NCBI GenBank assembly: GCA_014529675.2
Contig: CP076040.1
Span: 3,925,894-3,989,893 of the forward strand
DNA: 64,000 bases
Reading direction: 5' to 3'
Origin: Opitutia bacterium ISCC 52
GTDB taxonomy: Bacteria; Verrucomicrobiota; Verrucomicrobiia; Opitutales; UBA2995
This document shows positions 17,731-26,047 of this stretch, piece after piece (the first letter of the stretch is position 1; the number at the start of each line of letters is the position of its first letter). Made by a program: the position numbers and the translations under genes. Below the pieces are notes generated by a model. The model had not been told where the DNA came from, did no database searches, and saw nothing but the letters and a program-made list of their open reading frames with translations.

Positions 17731-19035
17731 ATGTCTCAATCAATCACCACTAAGGGAATCATTCCAAAACTCTCCGCCTTGATGTTTATGGAATGGGGAG
17801 TCAAAGCCTTCTGGATGCCTCTGGCTGGTATCTTCCTCGTCACCGAAACTTCCATGGGTGGCCTCGGCTTCACCGAAACTCAAAAAGGAATGATCATCGG
17901 TATTCCTATGGCCACGGCTTGCTTCTTAGCGCCGTTCATCGCCGGCCAACTGACGGACCGACTGTTTTCTACTCAGCGAGTGATCGCGGTCATGCTGATC
18001 CTGGCCGGAATCATTAAATTCAGCAACGCTTTCCAGACGGGATTCGCGGTCTGGATGACCTTGTCGATTTCCTTTGCCATCCTTTACGTGCCGACGAATG
18101 CCTTAGTTAACTCCATGGCGATGGAGCATCTGAGTGATCCGAAAAACCAATTTCCCAGGATACGGGTTTGGGGAACGATCAGCTGGATCGCCATCTCTTG
18201 GATCTTCCCCATGATTTGGTTGCAGGAAAACCTGCAGTTCCAATGGCTGCCTCCCTTTCTGAAAGGAGACGAAGTTCCGATGGTCACCGCTCGGATGGTC
18301 GACAGTTTAAAGTTTGCCGGAGTTCTGGCAGTCATACTGGGGATTTATTGCTGGTTCGTTCTGCCCAACACGCCACCCAGTAAGGAAACGAAGGAGAAGA
18401 TGGCCTGGATGGCCGCATTGAAACTTTTCAAGAAACGTTCTTTCGCGGTCCTGATGATCATGGCCCTGCCCGTGAGCATCCTACAGGTTTTCTATATGAT
18501 GAATACCAGTCCCTTCCTCAAGGAAAGCGGATTGGAACAAAGCCTCATCATGCCGTCTATGTCGCTGGGACAATTTTCAGAGATCGCTGTCCTAATTTTC
18601 CTTGGCTTTCTCCTAACCAAGCTGGGATTCCGCACCGTCATGACCTTCGGGATCTTCTGCTACGGATTGCGTTACTTTATTTTTGGTATCGATGGGCTAT
18701 CTGTAAACGTGCATGTGGGTGTGCAGTTGCTCCATGGTCTTTGCTTTGGCTGCTTCTACGCCAGCGCCTTCATTTATGTGCAACGCATCTCGCCGAAGGA
18801 GATTCACAACACGACCCAGATTCTTTTCATCTTCGTCATGTTCGGTCTGGCCCCGCTGATCGCGGGTTACTGGCTCAATGGATGGTTGGCCGACCTGTGT
18901 GGGGCACCCAACGGAGTACATGATTTGGATTCCTATGTTAAATTCTGGCGGATCACGGCCATCGTCGGATTGATTTCTGCAGCCCTATTCTGGATCTTTT
19001 TCAGAGATGAAACCTCCGACGAAGAAGAAGCTTAA
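17731..19035 (+). CDS. MFS permease, NupG-like sugar or nucleoside transporter
   Basis: A 434-residue inner-membrane protein with about 12 hydrophobic segments. The N-terminus (LSALMFMEWGVKAFWMPLAGIFL) and the loop after helix 2 or 3 (GQLTDRLFSTQRVIAVMLIL) resemble the nucleoside:proton symporter branch of the major facilitator superfamily, which is often found with Gfo/Idh dehydrogenases in sugar loci of Bacteroidota and Verrucomicrobiota. I chose ATG 17731 because the frame upstream overlaps the previous gene. Probable role: import of a mono- or disaccharide for the two flanking dehydrogenases. Confidence 0.88.
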   Translation: MSQSITTKGIIPKLSALMFMEWGVKAFWMPLAGIFLVTETSMGGLGFTETQKGMIIGIPMATACFLAPFIAGQLTDRLFSTQRVIAVMLILAGIIKFSNAFQTGFAVWMTLSISFAILYVPTNALVNSMAMEHLSDPKNQFPRIRVWGTISWIAISWIFPMIWLQENLQFQWLPPFLKGDEVPMVTARMVDSLKFAGVLAVILGIYCWFVLPNTPPSKETKEKMAWMAALKLFKKRSFAVLMIMALPVSILQVFYMMNTSPFLKESGLEQSLIMPSMSLGQFSEIAVLIFLGFLLTKLGFRTVMTFGIFCYGLRYFIFGIDGLSVNVHVGVQLLHGLCFGCFYASAFIYVQRISPKEIHNTTQILFIFVMFGLAPLIAGYWLNGWLADLCGAPNGVHDLDSYVKFWRITAIVGLISAALFWIFFRDETSDEEEA

Positions 19036-19041
19036 TTGATT

Positions 19042-20070
19042 ATGACCTCACCTCTTAGAATAGGAGTCCTCGGACTCAGTCACGATCACGTTTGGGACAA
19101 CCTTCCCTCTTTAGCCGCGCATGATGATGCCACCATCGTTGCAGCAGCAGACCCAAATCAACCTTTAACAATCCGAGCAGCGGAAGACTATGGTTGTAAG
19201 ACTTACGAATCGCCTACCGAGCTACTTAAGAACGAATCATTGGACGCTGCCTATATTTTCAGCAGTAACGCGGAAGGTGCAGAGCTCGCGGTAAAAGCTA
19301 TGGAGCAAAAGCTCCATGTGCTCATCGAAAAACCAATGGCTGCTTCCCTGACACAAGCCAACCAGATGGTTGAAGCTGCGAAAGCAAACGAAGTAAAGCT
19401 GATGATCAATTGGCCGTTTGCCTGGTGGCCACAATTACAGAAAGCACTAGCGATGGCAGGTGAAGGCGCCGTTGGAAAACTCTGGGCGGTTAAGTACCGC
19501 GCGGCACACGCGGGGCCCGCTGAGCTGGGTTGCTCGGAATATTTCTGCGACTGGTTGTTTAATCCTGAGCTCAACGGTGCGGGTGCACTGATGGATTACT
19601 GTGGTTATGGCTGTGTCCTTTCAGCAGCGCTACTGGGTCTTCCTGAATCGGTGACAGGCATGGTTGGCGGTCAGGTCAAAGAAGGTCTGACCGTTGAAGA
19701 CAATGCCATCCTGGCCATGAAGTATCCTTTTGGCATGTCGTCGACCGAAGCCTCCTGGACTCAGATTGGGAAACTCACGAGCTACACGACCACCTTTTAT
19801 GGAACGGAAGGAACCTTGCTGGTAGAACCTCGATTGGGCGGCCGACTGTTTATGGCCACAGAGCAAGATCCACTTGGGAGTGAAGTGCCAGTCCTGGATC
19901 CTAAACCGGAACTGCAGAACTCAGCGAACCAATTTCTTCACATCATACGCAATGATGCAGAGCCCTGGTTGCTCACGCATCCGGACCATGCCCGAAATGC
20001 GCAAGAGATCCTGGAAGCCGGATTGCGATCGGTCGAAACGGGCAGTCACCAATCGGTGCCGTTAGGTTAA
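19042..20070 (+). CDS. Gfo/Idh/MocA family oxidoreductase
   Basis: A 342-residue dehydrogenase. RIGVLGLSHDHVWDNLPSL is an unusual version of the N-terminal nucleotide-binding loop in which the second half of GxGxxG is replaced by SHDH; LIEKPMAASL carries the EKP lysine motif; GALMDYCGYGCVLSAALLG occupies the place of the usual DxxxH substrate segment but has no histidine there. These changes set it apart from the other dehydrogenases in the window. Start at ATG 19042 is preferred to the TTG at 19036. It ends the rightward cluster that began at 1274, and an inverted-repeat element follows at once. Confidence 0.87.
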   Translation: MTSPLRIGVLGLSHDHVWDNLPSLAAHDDATIVAAADPNQPLTIRAAEDYGCKTYESPTELLKNESLDAAYIFSSNAEGAELAVKAMEQKLHVLIEKPMAASLTQANQMVEAAKANEVKLMINWPFAWWPQLQKALAMAGEGAVGKLWAVKYRAAHAGPAELGCSEYFCDWLFNPELNGAGALMDYCGYGCVLSAALLGLPESVTGMVGGQVKEGLTVEDNAILAMKYPFGMSSTEASWTQIGKLTSYTTTFYGTEGTLLVEPRLGGRLFMATEQDPLGSEVPVLDPKPELQNSANQFLHIIRNDAEPWLLTHPDHARNAQEILEAGLRSVETGSHQSVPLG

Positions 20071-20077
20071 CTGACAA

Positions 20078-20232
20078 TCGTCCTCGTCCTCCTACTTTTT
20101 CTCGTCCTCACAATCTCGGATGATGAGGACTCGGGAGAACTATAATGAAATGGGGAAAGGTGGACCTACCCAAAGGGGCAACCCTTGTTCAATTTATTTA
20201 AAGCAGGAGAAGAAGTAGGAGGACGAGGACGA
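20078..20232. repeat. 155-bp element with perfect 20-bp inverted ends
   Basis: TCGTCCTCGTCCTCCTACTT at 20078-20097 is repeated in exact inverse at 20213-20232. The ends themselves are built on a TCGTCC tandem. Inside there is a further partly symmetrical stretch (CTCGTCCTCAC and GATGATGAGGAC). The element fills the whole gap between two convergent genes, so it may be a MITE-like repeat that also stops transcription from both sides. Confidence 0.75.
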
Positions 20233-20236
20233 CTTT

Positions 20237-21022
20237 CTAAATCAACTTCAACGCCGACTCTACACTCTCATTTTCGTGTACAATCGCGTTGAGTGCTTTT
20301 GCCACAGCCGGGGGATTGTCATGTTGCCAGACGTTTCGCCCAACGGCAATACCACTGGCTCCACCATCAATGGCTTTCTTTACCATGGTGAGTAGCGCTT
20401 CATCATCCCCCATGGCTGCACCACCAAGCACTACGACTGGCACAAGCGCGGCGTCTACAATTGCTTTAAAGTCATCGACCGTTCCGCCAACCGGAAAAGC
20501 GGTCTTTACCACATCGGCTCCCAATTCTGCTGCGAGACGCACAACAAACCCTATATTTTCCACGGTGTAGTCATCAGGACGACCGATACCAATGGGCAAC
20601 GATTCCAGTATGACGGGTGTCTGCGTTTCCAGGCTTTCTGAAATAAGCTCAGAGCAATCTCTAAAATTCTTCATTTCATGAGAATGATGTGGGTAGCACA
20701 TATTCATCACCGCCTGAGCTCCGACCAACTCGGCCTCTTCGCACGTTAAAATCCGTTCGGGGCCCGTGTCAGGATTTCCTGGATACACAGGTTTGTAACA
20801 ATCCGTCCGCAAACAAACCCCTTTTCCTGACAATTCCCTTTTGCACGCTTGAGCGACCCCAAGATTCACAACGAAGCCATCTACACTATCACTGAGTGAG
20901 GAAATTACTTCCCCGGGGTGTTCAAGACCGGTAACCGGAATGGCTGTCCCATGGTCGATCGGTAAAATGACGGTTCGGCCATCATCTTGAAAAAAGGCTT
21001 TGAGATTCTCGGATTTACTCAT
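20237..21022 (-). CDS. Class I aldolase, DeoC/LacD or FbaB-like
   Basis: A 261-residue TIM-barrel aldolase. It starts from ATG 21022. VILPIDHGTAIPVTGLEHPG matches the N-terminal strand of archaeal-type class I fructose-bisphosphate aldolases and LsrF-like enzymes; ADVVKTAFPVGG contains the likely Schiff-base lysine; PVVVLGGAAMGDDEALLTMV and ASGIAVGRNVWQ form the phosphate-binding C-terminal strands. Family knowledge: retro-aldol cleavage of a ketose phosphate to triose units, or a thiolase-like cleavage in the LsrF case. It is transcribed against the sulfatase locus and separated from it by the 155-bp element, and probably provides the final cleavage step of the sugar catabolic route. Confidence 0.87.
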   Translation of the reverse strand: MSKSENLKAFFQDDGRTVILPIDHGTAIPVTGLEHPGEVISSLSDSVDGFVVNLGVAQACKRELSGKGVCLRTDCYKPVYPGNPDTGPERILTCEEAELVGAQAVMNMCYPHHSHEMKNFRDCSELISESLETQTPVILESLPIGIGRPDDYTVENIGFVVRLAAELGADVVKTAFPVGGTVDDFKAIVDAALVPVVVLGGAAMGDDEALLTMVKKAIDGGASGIAVGRNVWQHDNPPAVAKALNAIVHENESVESALKLI

Positions 21023-21142
21023 GAGTGCATTAGCTTAAATTTCGTTGCATGCGTAAAGCGCCAACCGACTGGACAGTAAAGAAGTTGAAAGCAACTACCC
21101 CGCTAGCTTGACCGAGCTCTTCCAACCCCCTAGAACCTAATC

Positions 21143-21892
21143 ATGAAATTACCCTATTACTCTCTGATTCTGTCCCTAACTCTCGTTTTAACTGCTTGTT
21201 CCTCAAAGGATGAAAGTTCTGCAGACGACGGCTGGGTCAGTCTTTTCAATGGAAAAGACCTTACCGGCTGGGAAACCAAGGTGAAAGGCGCAGATGAAGT
21301 GTGGTCAGTTGTAGATGGACTTATTGACTGCAAGCCCAAGCTGCTACCTCGCGGGGACAAGGCACTCTGGACTGTCGATAGCTACAAAGATTTCGAGCTT
21401 CATGTGGAATGGCGCCTCAAAGACGTGAAGGGGGTTTACAATTTTCCGGTGGTTCTTCCAGACGGTAGTTACCAACTCGATGACAAAGGCGAAAGAGTAG
21501 TCAATCCAGGCCCCGGTGCGGATTCGGGCATCTACCTGCGCGGCACCAACAAAGCTCAGTTGAATATTTGGACCTGGCCGATCGGCTCAGGAGAAGTGTA
21601 TGGCTATCGGAATAACCAAAAAGATCCTGTAGTTCGCGCCGGCGTAACCCCCAAGGTCAATGCGGATAAACCAGTCGGCGAATGGAACACTTTTAAAATT
21701 ACTATGATCGGAGACCGGCTTTCTGTGACATTGAATGGGCAGCAGGTATTGGATAACGCCCAACTTCCTGACGTTCCCGAAGAAGGCCCCATCGCGGTTC
21801 AACACCATGGTGGTTACGATGAAGAGAAGAAAGAGTGGAATGGTGCATCCAGTTTAGTACAATTCCGCAATATTCGGATCAAGGCGCTCTAA
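21143..21892 (+). CDS. DUF1080 / 3-keto-disaccharide hydrolase-type lipoprotein
   Basis: A 249-residue exported protein with lipobox LTLVLTAC (Cys19). The mature part starts WVSLFNGKDLTGWE, the hallmark of the DUF1080 (3-keto-disaccharide hydrolase) family, and goes on with the concanavalin-like fold: VEWRLKDVKG, DSGIYLRG, EWNTFKITMIGDRLSVTLNG and GPIAVQHHGG. Family knowledge: some members cleave 3-keto-glycosides made by Gfo/Idh-type dehydrogenases; others only bind carbohydrate. With several such dehydrogenases in the locus, a role in 3-keto-sugar chemistry is plausible. It is followed by repeat R5 and a sulfatase in the same direction. Confidence 0.9.
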   Translation: MKLPYYSLILSLTLVLTACSSKDESSADDGWVSLFNGKDLTGWETKVKGADEVWSVVDGLIDCKPKLLPRGDKALWTVDSYKDFELHVEWRLKDVKGVYNFPVVLPDGSYQLDDKGERVVNPGPGADSGIYLRGTNKAQLNIWTWPIGSGEVYGYRNNQKDPVVRAGVTPKVNADKPVGEWNTFKITMIGDRLSVTLNGQQVLDNAQLPDVPEEGPIAVQHHGGYDEEKKEWNGASSLVQFRNIRIKAL

Positions 21893-21898
21893 AAATAA

Positions 21899-21976
21899 CG
21901 GCGCAGCGAGGACGCTGTCGCGCTAACAATTAATTTACTTCGAGAGTGGCAGGACAAGAGCATCCCTGCTCTGCCG
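21899..21976. repeat. REP-like palindrome R5
   Basis: A 78-bp imperfect palindrome: the left arm CGGCGCAGCGAGGACGCTGT and the reverse-complemented right arm CGGCAGAGCAGGGATGCTCT share the CGGC-GC-AGGA-GCT core of R3 and R4, but the central GGTAGGGC pair is decayed. It lies just upstream of the sulfatase whose ATG is at 22018. Confidence 0.65.
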
Positions 21977-22017
21977 CAATCTTCTGTATAGAACTCAAAA
22001 TACTCCACCGCCTTTAC

Positions 22018-23433
22018 ATGAAACTAAAATATATCCTGCTCACCCTTCTCTTATTCCCATTGCTTGGTCTCCAAGCCAACCACCACCAACCTAACTTTGT
22101 TGTCATCTTCTGCGACGATCTCGGTTATGGTGATTTGGGAGCTTTCGGAAATCCCACCATTCGCACACCGCACCTCGATCGTATGGCTCAGGAAGGTCAG
22201 AAGTGGACGCAGTTTTATTCAGCCGATCCCATTTGCACGCCGAGTCGGGCCGGCCTGCTGACTGGACGTTATCCTATCCGAAGTGGCATGACCTCAAAAC
22301 TTCGTGGCGTATTGTTTCCAGATTCATCGGGAGGACTTCCTCAAGAAGAAGTGACCATCGCTGAAGTATTGAAACAGAAGAACTATGCCACAGCTACAGT
22401 TGGTAAGTGGCATCTTGGCCACCTGCCCCAACACTTACCCATGACCCAGGGGTTTGATTTCTATTACGGGATCCCCTACTCCAATGACATGGCTAAAGTG
22501 AAAGGTGCTCCTAATTATAGACAAGGGGCGGAAGATCCCGACTATTACCCCGATACCAACGACTTCGATGTGCCTCTCATGGAAAATGAGGAGAACGCCG
22601 AATGGCCCGCCGACCAGAATACCATTTCCAAACGTTACACAGAAAGAGGTGTGCAATTTATTGAGGAAAACAAAGACCGCCCGTTCTTTCTCTACCTGGC
22701 CCATTCCATGCCGCACATTCCTCTGTTTGTCTCAGAACAGTTTCGTGGAAAAAGTATACGCGGACTTTATGGGGATGTCATCGAAGAGATTGATTGGAGC
22801 GTAGGGCAAGTCCTTGATACCTTGCGTAATCTGAAACTGGATACAAAGACCGTAGTCGTTTTTACTTCAGACAACGGCCCTTGGTTATCGTTTAAAACGC
22901 ATGGTGGCTCGGCCGGCCCACTCCGTGCCGGTAAAGGCACCACCTTCGAAGGAGGCCAGCGCGTGCCTACGATTTTCTGGGGACCCGGCCGTATTCCCCA
23001 TCAGGTGGTGAACGGGATGGGTTCCACTATTGATCTATTAGCAACTTTCGCATCTCTGTCAGGAACCAAGGCACCTGAAGATCGAAAGATGGATGGTTAC
23101 GACTTATCACCGGCTCTGCTCGGGGAAGGCAAAAGCCCAAGGGAAGAATTCTTCTACTGGAATCGCGGACGTTTACATGCGGTACGGTCCGGCCCCTGGA
23201 AACTACACTTCTACCAGAACGAACCGGTCAATTACAGTCGCTACCATAAGCTGGACAAGCCGGAGCTCTATCACTTGGAGAAAGACATTTCAGAAGCCTA
23301 CGAAGTGGCTGATGAAAATCCCGACGTGGTTGGTTACCTTACTCAGAAAGCGGAAATGCACCTGCAACACACCGAGGATTCGTTACCCGAACAAGTCGAA
23401 GCTCGAATACCGAACTTTATATACCGCCGCTGA
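22018..23433 (+). CDS. Type I sulfatase, GalNAc-6-sulfatase/arylsulfatase A type
   Basis: A 471-residue secreted sulfatase. I start it at ATG 22018, which gives a normal signal peptide (MKLKYILLTLLLFPLLGLQA); the open frame extends back to 21946 through repeat R5. Visible sites are FVVIFCDDLGYGDLG (metal), canonical CTPSR at Cys73 followed by AGLLTGRYPIRSGM, KWHLGHLPQ (catalytic Lys and His) and VVFTSDNGPW. The pattern fits N-acetylgalactosamine-6-sulfatase and arylsulfatase A relatives, in keeping with the GH109 enzyme upstream. It needs a formylglycine-generating enzyme from elsewhere in the genome. Last gene of the first glycan locus. Confidence 0.93.
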   Translation: MKLKYILLTLLLFPLLGLQANHHQPNFVVIFCDDLGYGDLGAFGNPTIRTPHLDRMAQEGQKWTQFYSADPICTPSRAGLLTGRYPIRSGMTSKLRGVLFPDSSGGLPQEEVTIAEVLKQKNYATATVGKWHLGHLPQHLPMTQGFDFYYGIPYSNDMAKVKGAPNYRQGAEDPDYYPDTNDFDVPLMENEENAEWPADQNTISKRYTERGVQFIEENKDRPFFLYLAHSMPHIPLFVSEQFRGKSIRGLYGDVIEEIDWSVGQVLDTLRNLKLDTKTVVVFTSDNGPWLSFKTHGGSAGPLRAGKGTTFEGGQRVPTIFWGPGRIPHQVVNGMGSTIDLLATFASLSGTKAPEDRKMDGYDLSPALLGEGKSPREEFFYWNRGRLHAVRSGPWKLHFYQNEPVNYSRYHKLDKPELYHLEKDISEAYEVADENPDVVGYLTQKAEMHLQHTEDSLPEQVEARIPNFIYRR

Positions 23434-23462
23434 CCCTCAAAGCCAGGAAGCTACTCGAAGAA

Positions 23463-24068
23463 TCAATTCCAATCGTAGCGGATAACTACGGTTTTAGCTA
23501 ACAGGTCCTGAACGGCTTTCTTTTTGGTGTTAAAAGGAAAGGTGATTAATTCAAGAACGTACCAAGCCCCATACAATAACGGTATCATATAATTAGCATA
23601 AGGGCTCACCCAAGGATTCTCTGTTCCCTGAAACCCAAACGCCCAAACGATCCATCCGATTGAAAGAAGAATAGGAAGGCTATCTCGGATTAACGCCTGC
23701 TTGTAGTTGGTGCGACTTTTCGTCTTCACATCCACAAGGACCGTCTTGGTTACGAACTTTCCCAGAGTTGCTCCATAGGCCCCATGAGAAATGATAAAAT
23801 ACAAAGGAATAATGGCGGCAGACACGATCAGCATCATCGAACTACTCGCTGCTGAGAGGTCAAAGAAATAGATAATAAAGATCGGTAATAGGCGAACAAA
23901 AGGCCACAAAATCACCATATCGATCCAGGGCGCCAGTACCCGGGGCCAGCAGGTAGAATAGGGATTCAAATGAACGACACCCTTTTCCCGGTAATAAATA
24001 ATAGCCGCTGTTGTAATCAGCAGTGGTGCCAGTACGTAGACGAATTCCTCAGCTATGAGTTCTCTCAT
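23463..24068 (-). CDS. RDD family membrane protein
   Basis: A 201-residue integral membrane protein with about five hydrophobic segments. RVLAPWIDMVILWP is the Arg-Asp start of the RDD domain, GAYGATLGKFVTKTVLV is its conserved cytosolic loop and KKKAVQDLLAKTVVI its C-terminal motif. Function of the family is poorly known; a few members transport ions or compatible solutes. The gene points away from the sulfatase locus, 29 bp from its last stop codon on the opposite strand, and shows no link to it. Confidence 0.85.
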   Translation of the reverse strand: MRELIAEEFVYVLAPLLITTAAIIYYREKGVVHLNPYSTCWPRVLAPWIDMVILWPFVRLLPIFIIYFFDLSAASSSMMLIVSAAIIPLYFIISHGAYGATLGKFVTKTVLVDVKTKSRTNYKQALIRDSLPILLSIGWIVWAFGFQGTENPWVSPYANYMIPLLYGAWYVLELITFPFNTKKKAVQDLLAKTVVIRYDWN

Positions 24069-24152
24069 ATAAAGTAGGATAAGATTTGGGAGCAGGATAA
24101 GTTGTTAGCAGAAGAACCTCTTTGGTTCAAGGAAGCGACTGTAGAATCACTA

Positions 24153-24464
24153 TCAATCCTCAGCGACAGCGAGACTATTCACTTCCCATCTGATTTTTTG
24201 TCCGTAAGTACGTTGAGCCACTTCTAGGTCGTGCGCTGTTTGAAGCCCCAACCAAAATCCAGGAGTTGTCCCAAAATAGGCCGACAAGCGTAGCGCGGTT
24301 TCCGCGGTGATTGATCTCCTTCCTTTAATAATCTCTGTTAACCGCGAGGCAGGTATTCGAGCATCTTTCGACACTTGGACCTGAGTTACACCCATGGGTT
24401 TGATGAATTCCTCCAGCAATATTTCACCTGGAGTCACAAAATCTAATCTCTTAGAGGCAGCCAT
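24153..24464 (-). CDS. higA: HigA-type antitoxin
   Basis: A 103-residue helix-turn-helix antitoxin. FVTPGEILLEEFIKPMGVTQ is the start of HigA/VapI proteins, followed by the recognition region ASRLTEIIKGRRSITAETAL and the typical FGTTPGFWLGLQTAHDLEVA segment. It should bind and neutralise the HigB toxin and repress the shared promoter. It lies 4 bp downstream of the toxin gene, in the toxin-first order normal for higBA. The likely operator is the double palindrome at 24776-24805. Confidence 0.93.
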   Translation of the reverse strand: MAASKRLDFVTPGEILLEEFIKPMGVTQVQVSKDARIPASRLTEIIKGRRSITAETALRLSAYFGTTPGFWLGLQTAHDLEVAQRTYGQKIRWEVNSLAVAED

Positions 24465-24468
24465 TGGT

Positions 24469-24750
24469 TTAATGATAATCGATGATTGATACGTCGCGCT
24501 TTATCCCCTCTTCCCAACGGAACATAATTCTCCATTGGTCATTTACTCGAATACTCCAGAAGCCCTTAAATTCTCCGCGTAAAGATTCCAGATGATTCGA
24601 TGGTGGAATTCGTAGGTCACGCATATCGTGTGCTTGGTCTATCATTCTTAATTTCCTGCGAACACGTTGCTGAATGTCATTCGGTAACTTTCTAGATCGA
24701 ATCCCACTAAATACACTCTCGGTTTCTTTGTCTCCAAAGGATTCAATCAC
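24469..24750 (-). CDS. higB: HigB-type toxin (RelE superfamily mRNA interferase)
   Basis: A 93-residue protein with a GTG start at 24750 and an AGGGTG ribosome-binding site about 8 bp before it. FGDKETESVFSGIRSRKLP, RRKLRMIDQAHDMRDL, LESLRGEFKGFWSIRVNDQW and RIMFRWEEG are standard HigB landmarks; the Arg-rich beta sheet binds ribosomal A-site mRNA. Family knowledge: HigB cleaves mRNA on the ribosome and slows growth when the antitoxin is lost. The pair is complete and looks intact. It lies in a small accessory stretch near the GxxExxY element. Confidence 0.93.
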   Translation of the reverse strand: MIESFGDKETESVFSGIRSRKLPNDIQQRVRRKLRMIDQAHDMRDLRIPPSNHLESLRGEFKGFWSIRVNDQWRIMFRWEEGIKRDVSIIDYH

Positions 24751-24775
24751 AAGTGCACCCTAGCTGAATAGATAA

Positions 24776-24805
24776 TTACGTCAAGCGTAATTACGCGAGA
24801 CGTAA
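24776..24805. promoter_or_regulatory. Two adjacent palindromic operators of higBA
   Basis: TTACG-N5-CGTAA occurs twice end to end, at 24776-24790 (spacer tcaag) and 24791-24805 (spacer cgaga), giving an exact 15-bp period; the first extends to TAATTACG/CGTAATTA. It begins 26 bp upstream of the higB start codon, where autoregulatory sites of such operons lie. Binding by HigA is inference. Confidence 0.7.
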
Positions 24806-24966
24806 CCCCACCTCATGATACTTTTCAATTCCGGATTCACAGAAAACAATCAACAACAAGTATATCCATCTATAACCCTAGCTTCTCCTTGTGCCAGAGA
24901 CATTCCAGCAATCGACGAATTGCATCCAACTTTCAAACTAGCTTGAAAGAAAAATTCACACCCCAA

Positions 24967-26031
24967 TTAGGCCCAAACACGCTTTAAGAACCGCACCCAG
25001 TTCTTCCAAGCGATATTCTCCATATCTTCGGCCTTGTAACCGCGCGCTTCAAGCATGGGGAAGATCTTCTGCACATCTCCAATTGTATCCAAATCTTCAG
25101 GACTTTGTTCCGTTCCGAATCCTCCGTCGAGGTCGGTGCCGATTGCAGCGTGTTCTGAATTACCAGCTAATTGGCAAACACGATCAATGTTATCGACCAT
25201 GTGTTCAAGTCGTGGGTGAAGCTCTTCGACCGTGGATTTTCTTTTGATCCAATTGGGTACCAGCATCCAGGCATCGAGTGCTGCACCGATAACGGCACCA
25301 CGCTCAATGAGCTCTTTCATTTGCTCATCGGTAAATTGACGGTGATCCGGAACGAGAGCACGGCAGTTGGAATGACTGGCCCAGACATTACCGCCGAAAT
25401 GATCCATCGCTTCACGAAAGCTCTCATCACAAAGATGGGTAGCATCGAGGATGATGTTAAGGCGTTCCAATTCTTTCAAAAGATCGCGGCCTACTTGTCC
25501 GATTCCTCCCTCCGCATCAGTACCTTGTGCGTAGGTGCCGGGTCCATAGTGCGCAGGGCCCATCGCTCGTAAACCTTGCTCATAGGAGCGTTCAACATGA
25601 TCCAAGGTTACCATGGAGTCTGCGCCTTCTAAGCTCAGCACGTAACCTATGGGGGTCGTCTCTGGATCTTCATTCCACGCTTTTAAATGCGCATCCAGTT
25701 CTGCCGCATTACGTATTTGCCCCATCTCTCCTGCTTCTTCCATTGCGCGATACCAAGCCAATTGTCCTTGCGTTTGAGCCCACGCTTGTTCGGGGGAATG
25801 CCAACCGGGCAAAGGATTATCGCGGCGCACATAACGAGCAATTTGGGTGGCAACACAGAGGCCCATATTTCCTTTACGCATGGCGTGTAAGGAGACCGTG
25901 TTATTCCCCCGGTCTTTTTTATCCGTCATACCTTCCTCAGATTTCCGGATGGCGTCCACGGACCAACGCAGGTCGCGGTTCCATTCCAGAGCGTTCATAG
26001 AGAGGTCAAGGTGGGCGTCAACTAGGAGCAT
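24967..26031 (-). CDS. Membrane dipeptidase (peptidase family M19)
   Basis: A 354-residue zinc dipeptidase of the renal dipeptidase family. The binuclear metal site is visible: VDAHLDLS near the N-terminus (His-x-Asp), the bridging glutamate in YVLSLEGAD, the histidine in DATHLCDESF, and VWASHSNCR; the distal aspartate is in IGTDLDGGFG. No signal peptide is seen, so it is probably cytoplasmic. Family knowledge: M19 enzymes hydrolyse dipeptides, often with a D-residue at the C-terminal side. That suits the D-threonine-aldolase-like gene upstream in the same direction, from which it is separated by the inserted GxxExxY element. Confidence 0.92.
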   Translation of the reverse strand: MLLVDAHLDLSMNALEWNRDLRWSVDAIRKSEEGMTDKKDRGNNTVSLHAMRKGNMGLCVATQIARYVRRDNPLPGWHSPEQAWAQTQGQLAWYRAMEEAGEMGQIRNAAELDAHLKAWNEDPETTPIGYVLSLEGADSMVTLDHVERSYEQGLRAMGPAHYGPGTYAQGTDAEGGIGQVGRDLLKELERLNIILDATHLCDESFREAMDHFGGNVWASHSNCRALVPDHRQFTDEQMKELIERGAVIGAALDAWMLVPNWIKRKSTVEELHPRLEHMVDNIDRVCQLAGNSEHAAIGTDLDGGFGTEQSPEDLDTIGDVQKIFPMLEARGYKAEDMENIAWKNWVRFLKRVWA

Positions 26032-26047
26032 GATATATTATTATTGG

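Noticed and set aside
21946-22017. Extended start for the fourth sulfatase
   Set aside because: It would translate repeat R5 ahead of a perfectly good signal peptide starting at 22018.
24936-24955. CTTTCAA-TTGAAAG hairpin as terminator of the dipeptidase gene
   Set aside because: No T-run follows on the minus strand; kept only as a possible relative of the 28002 palindrome.
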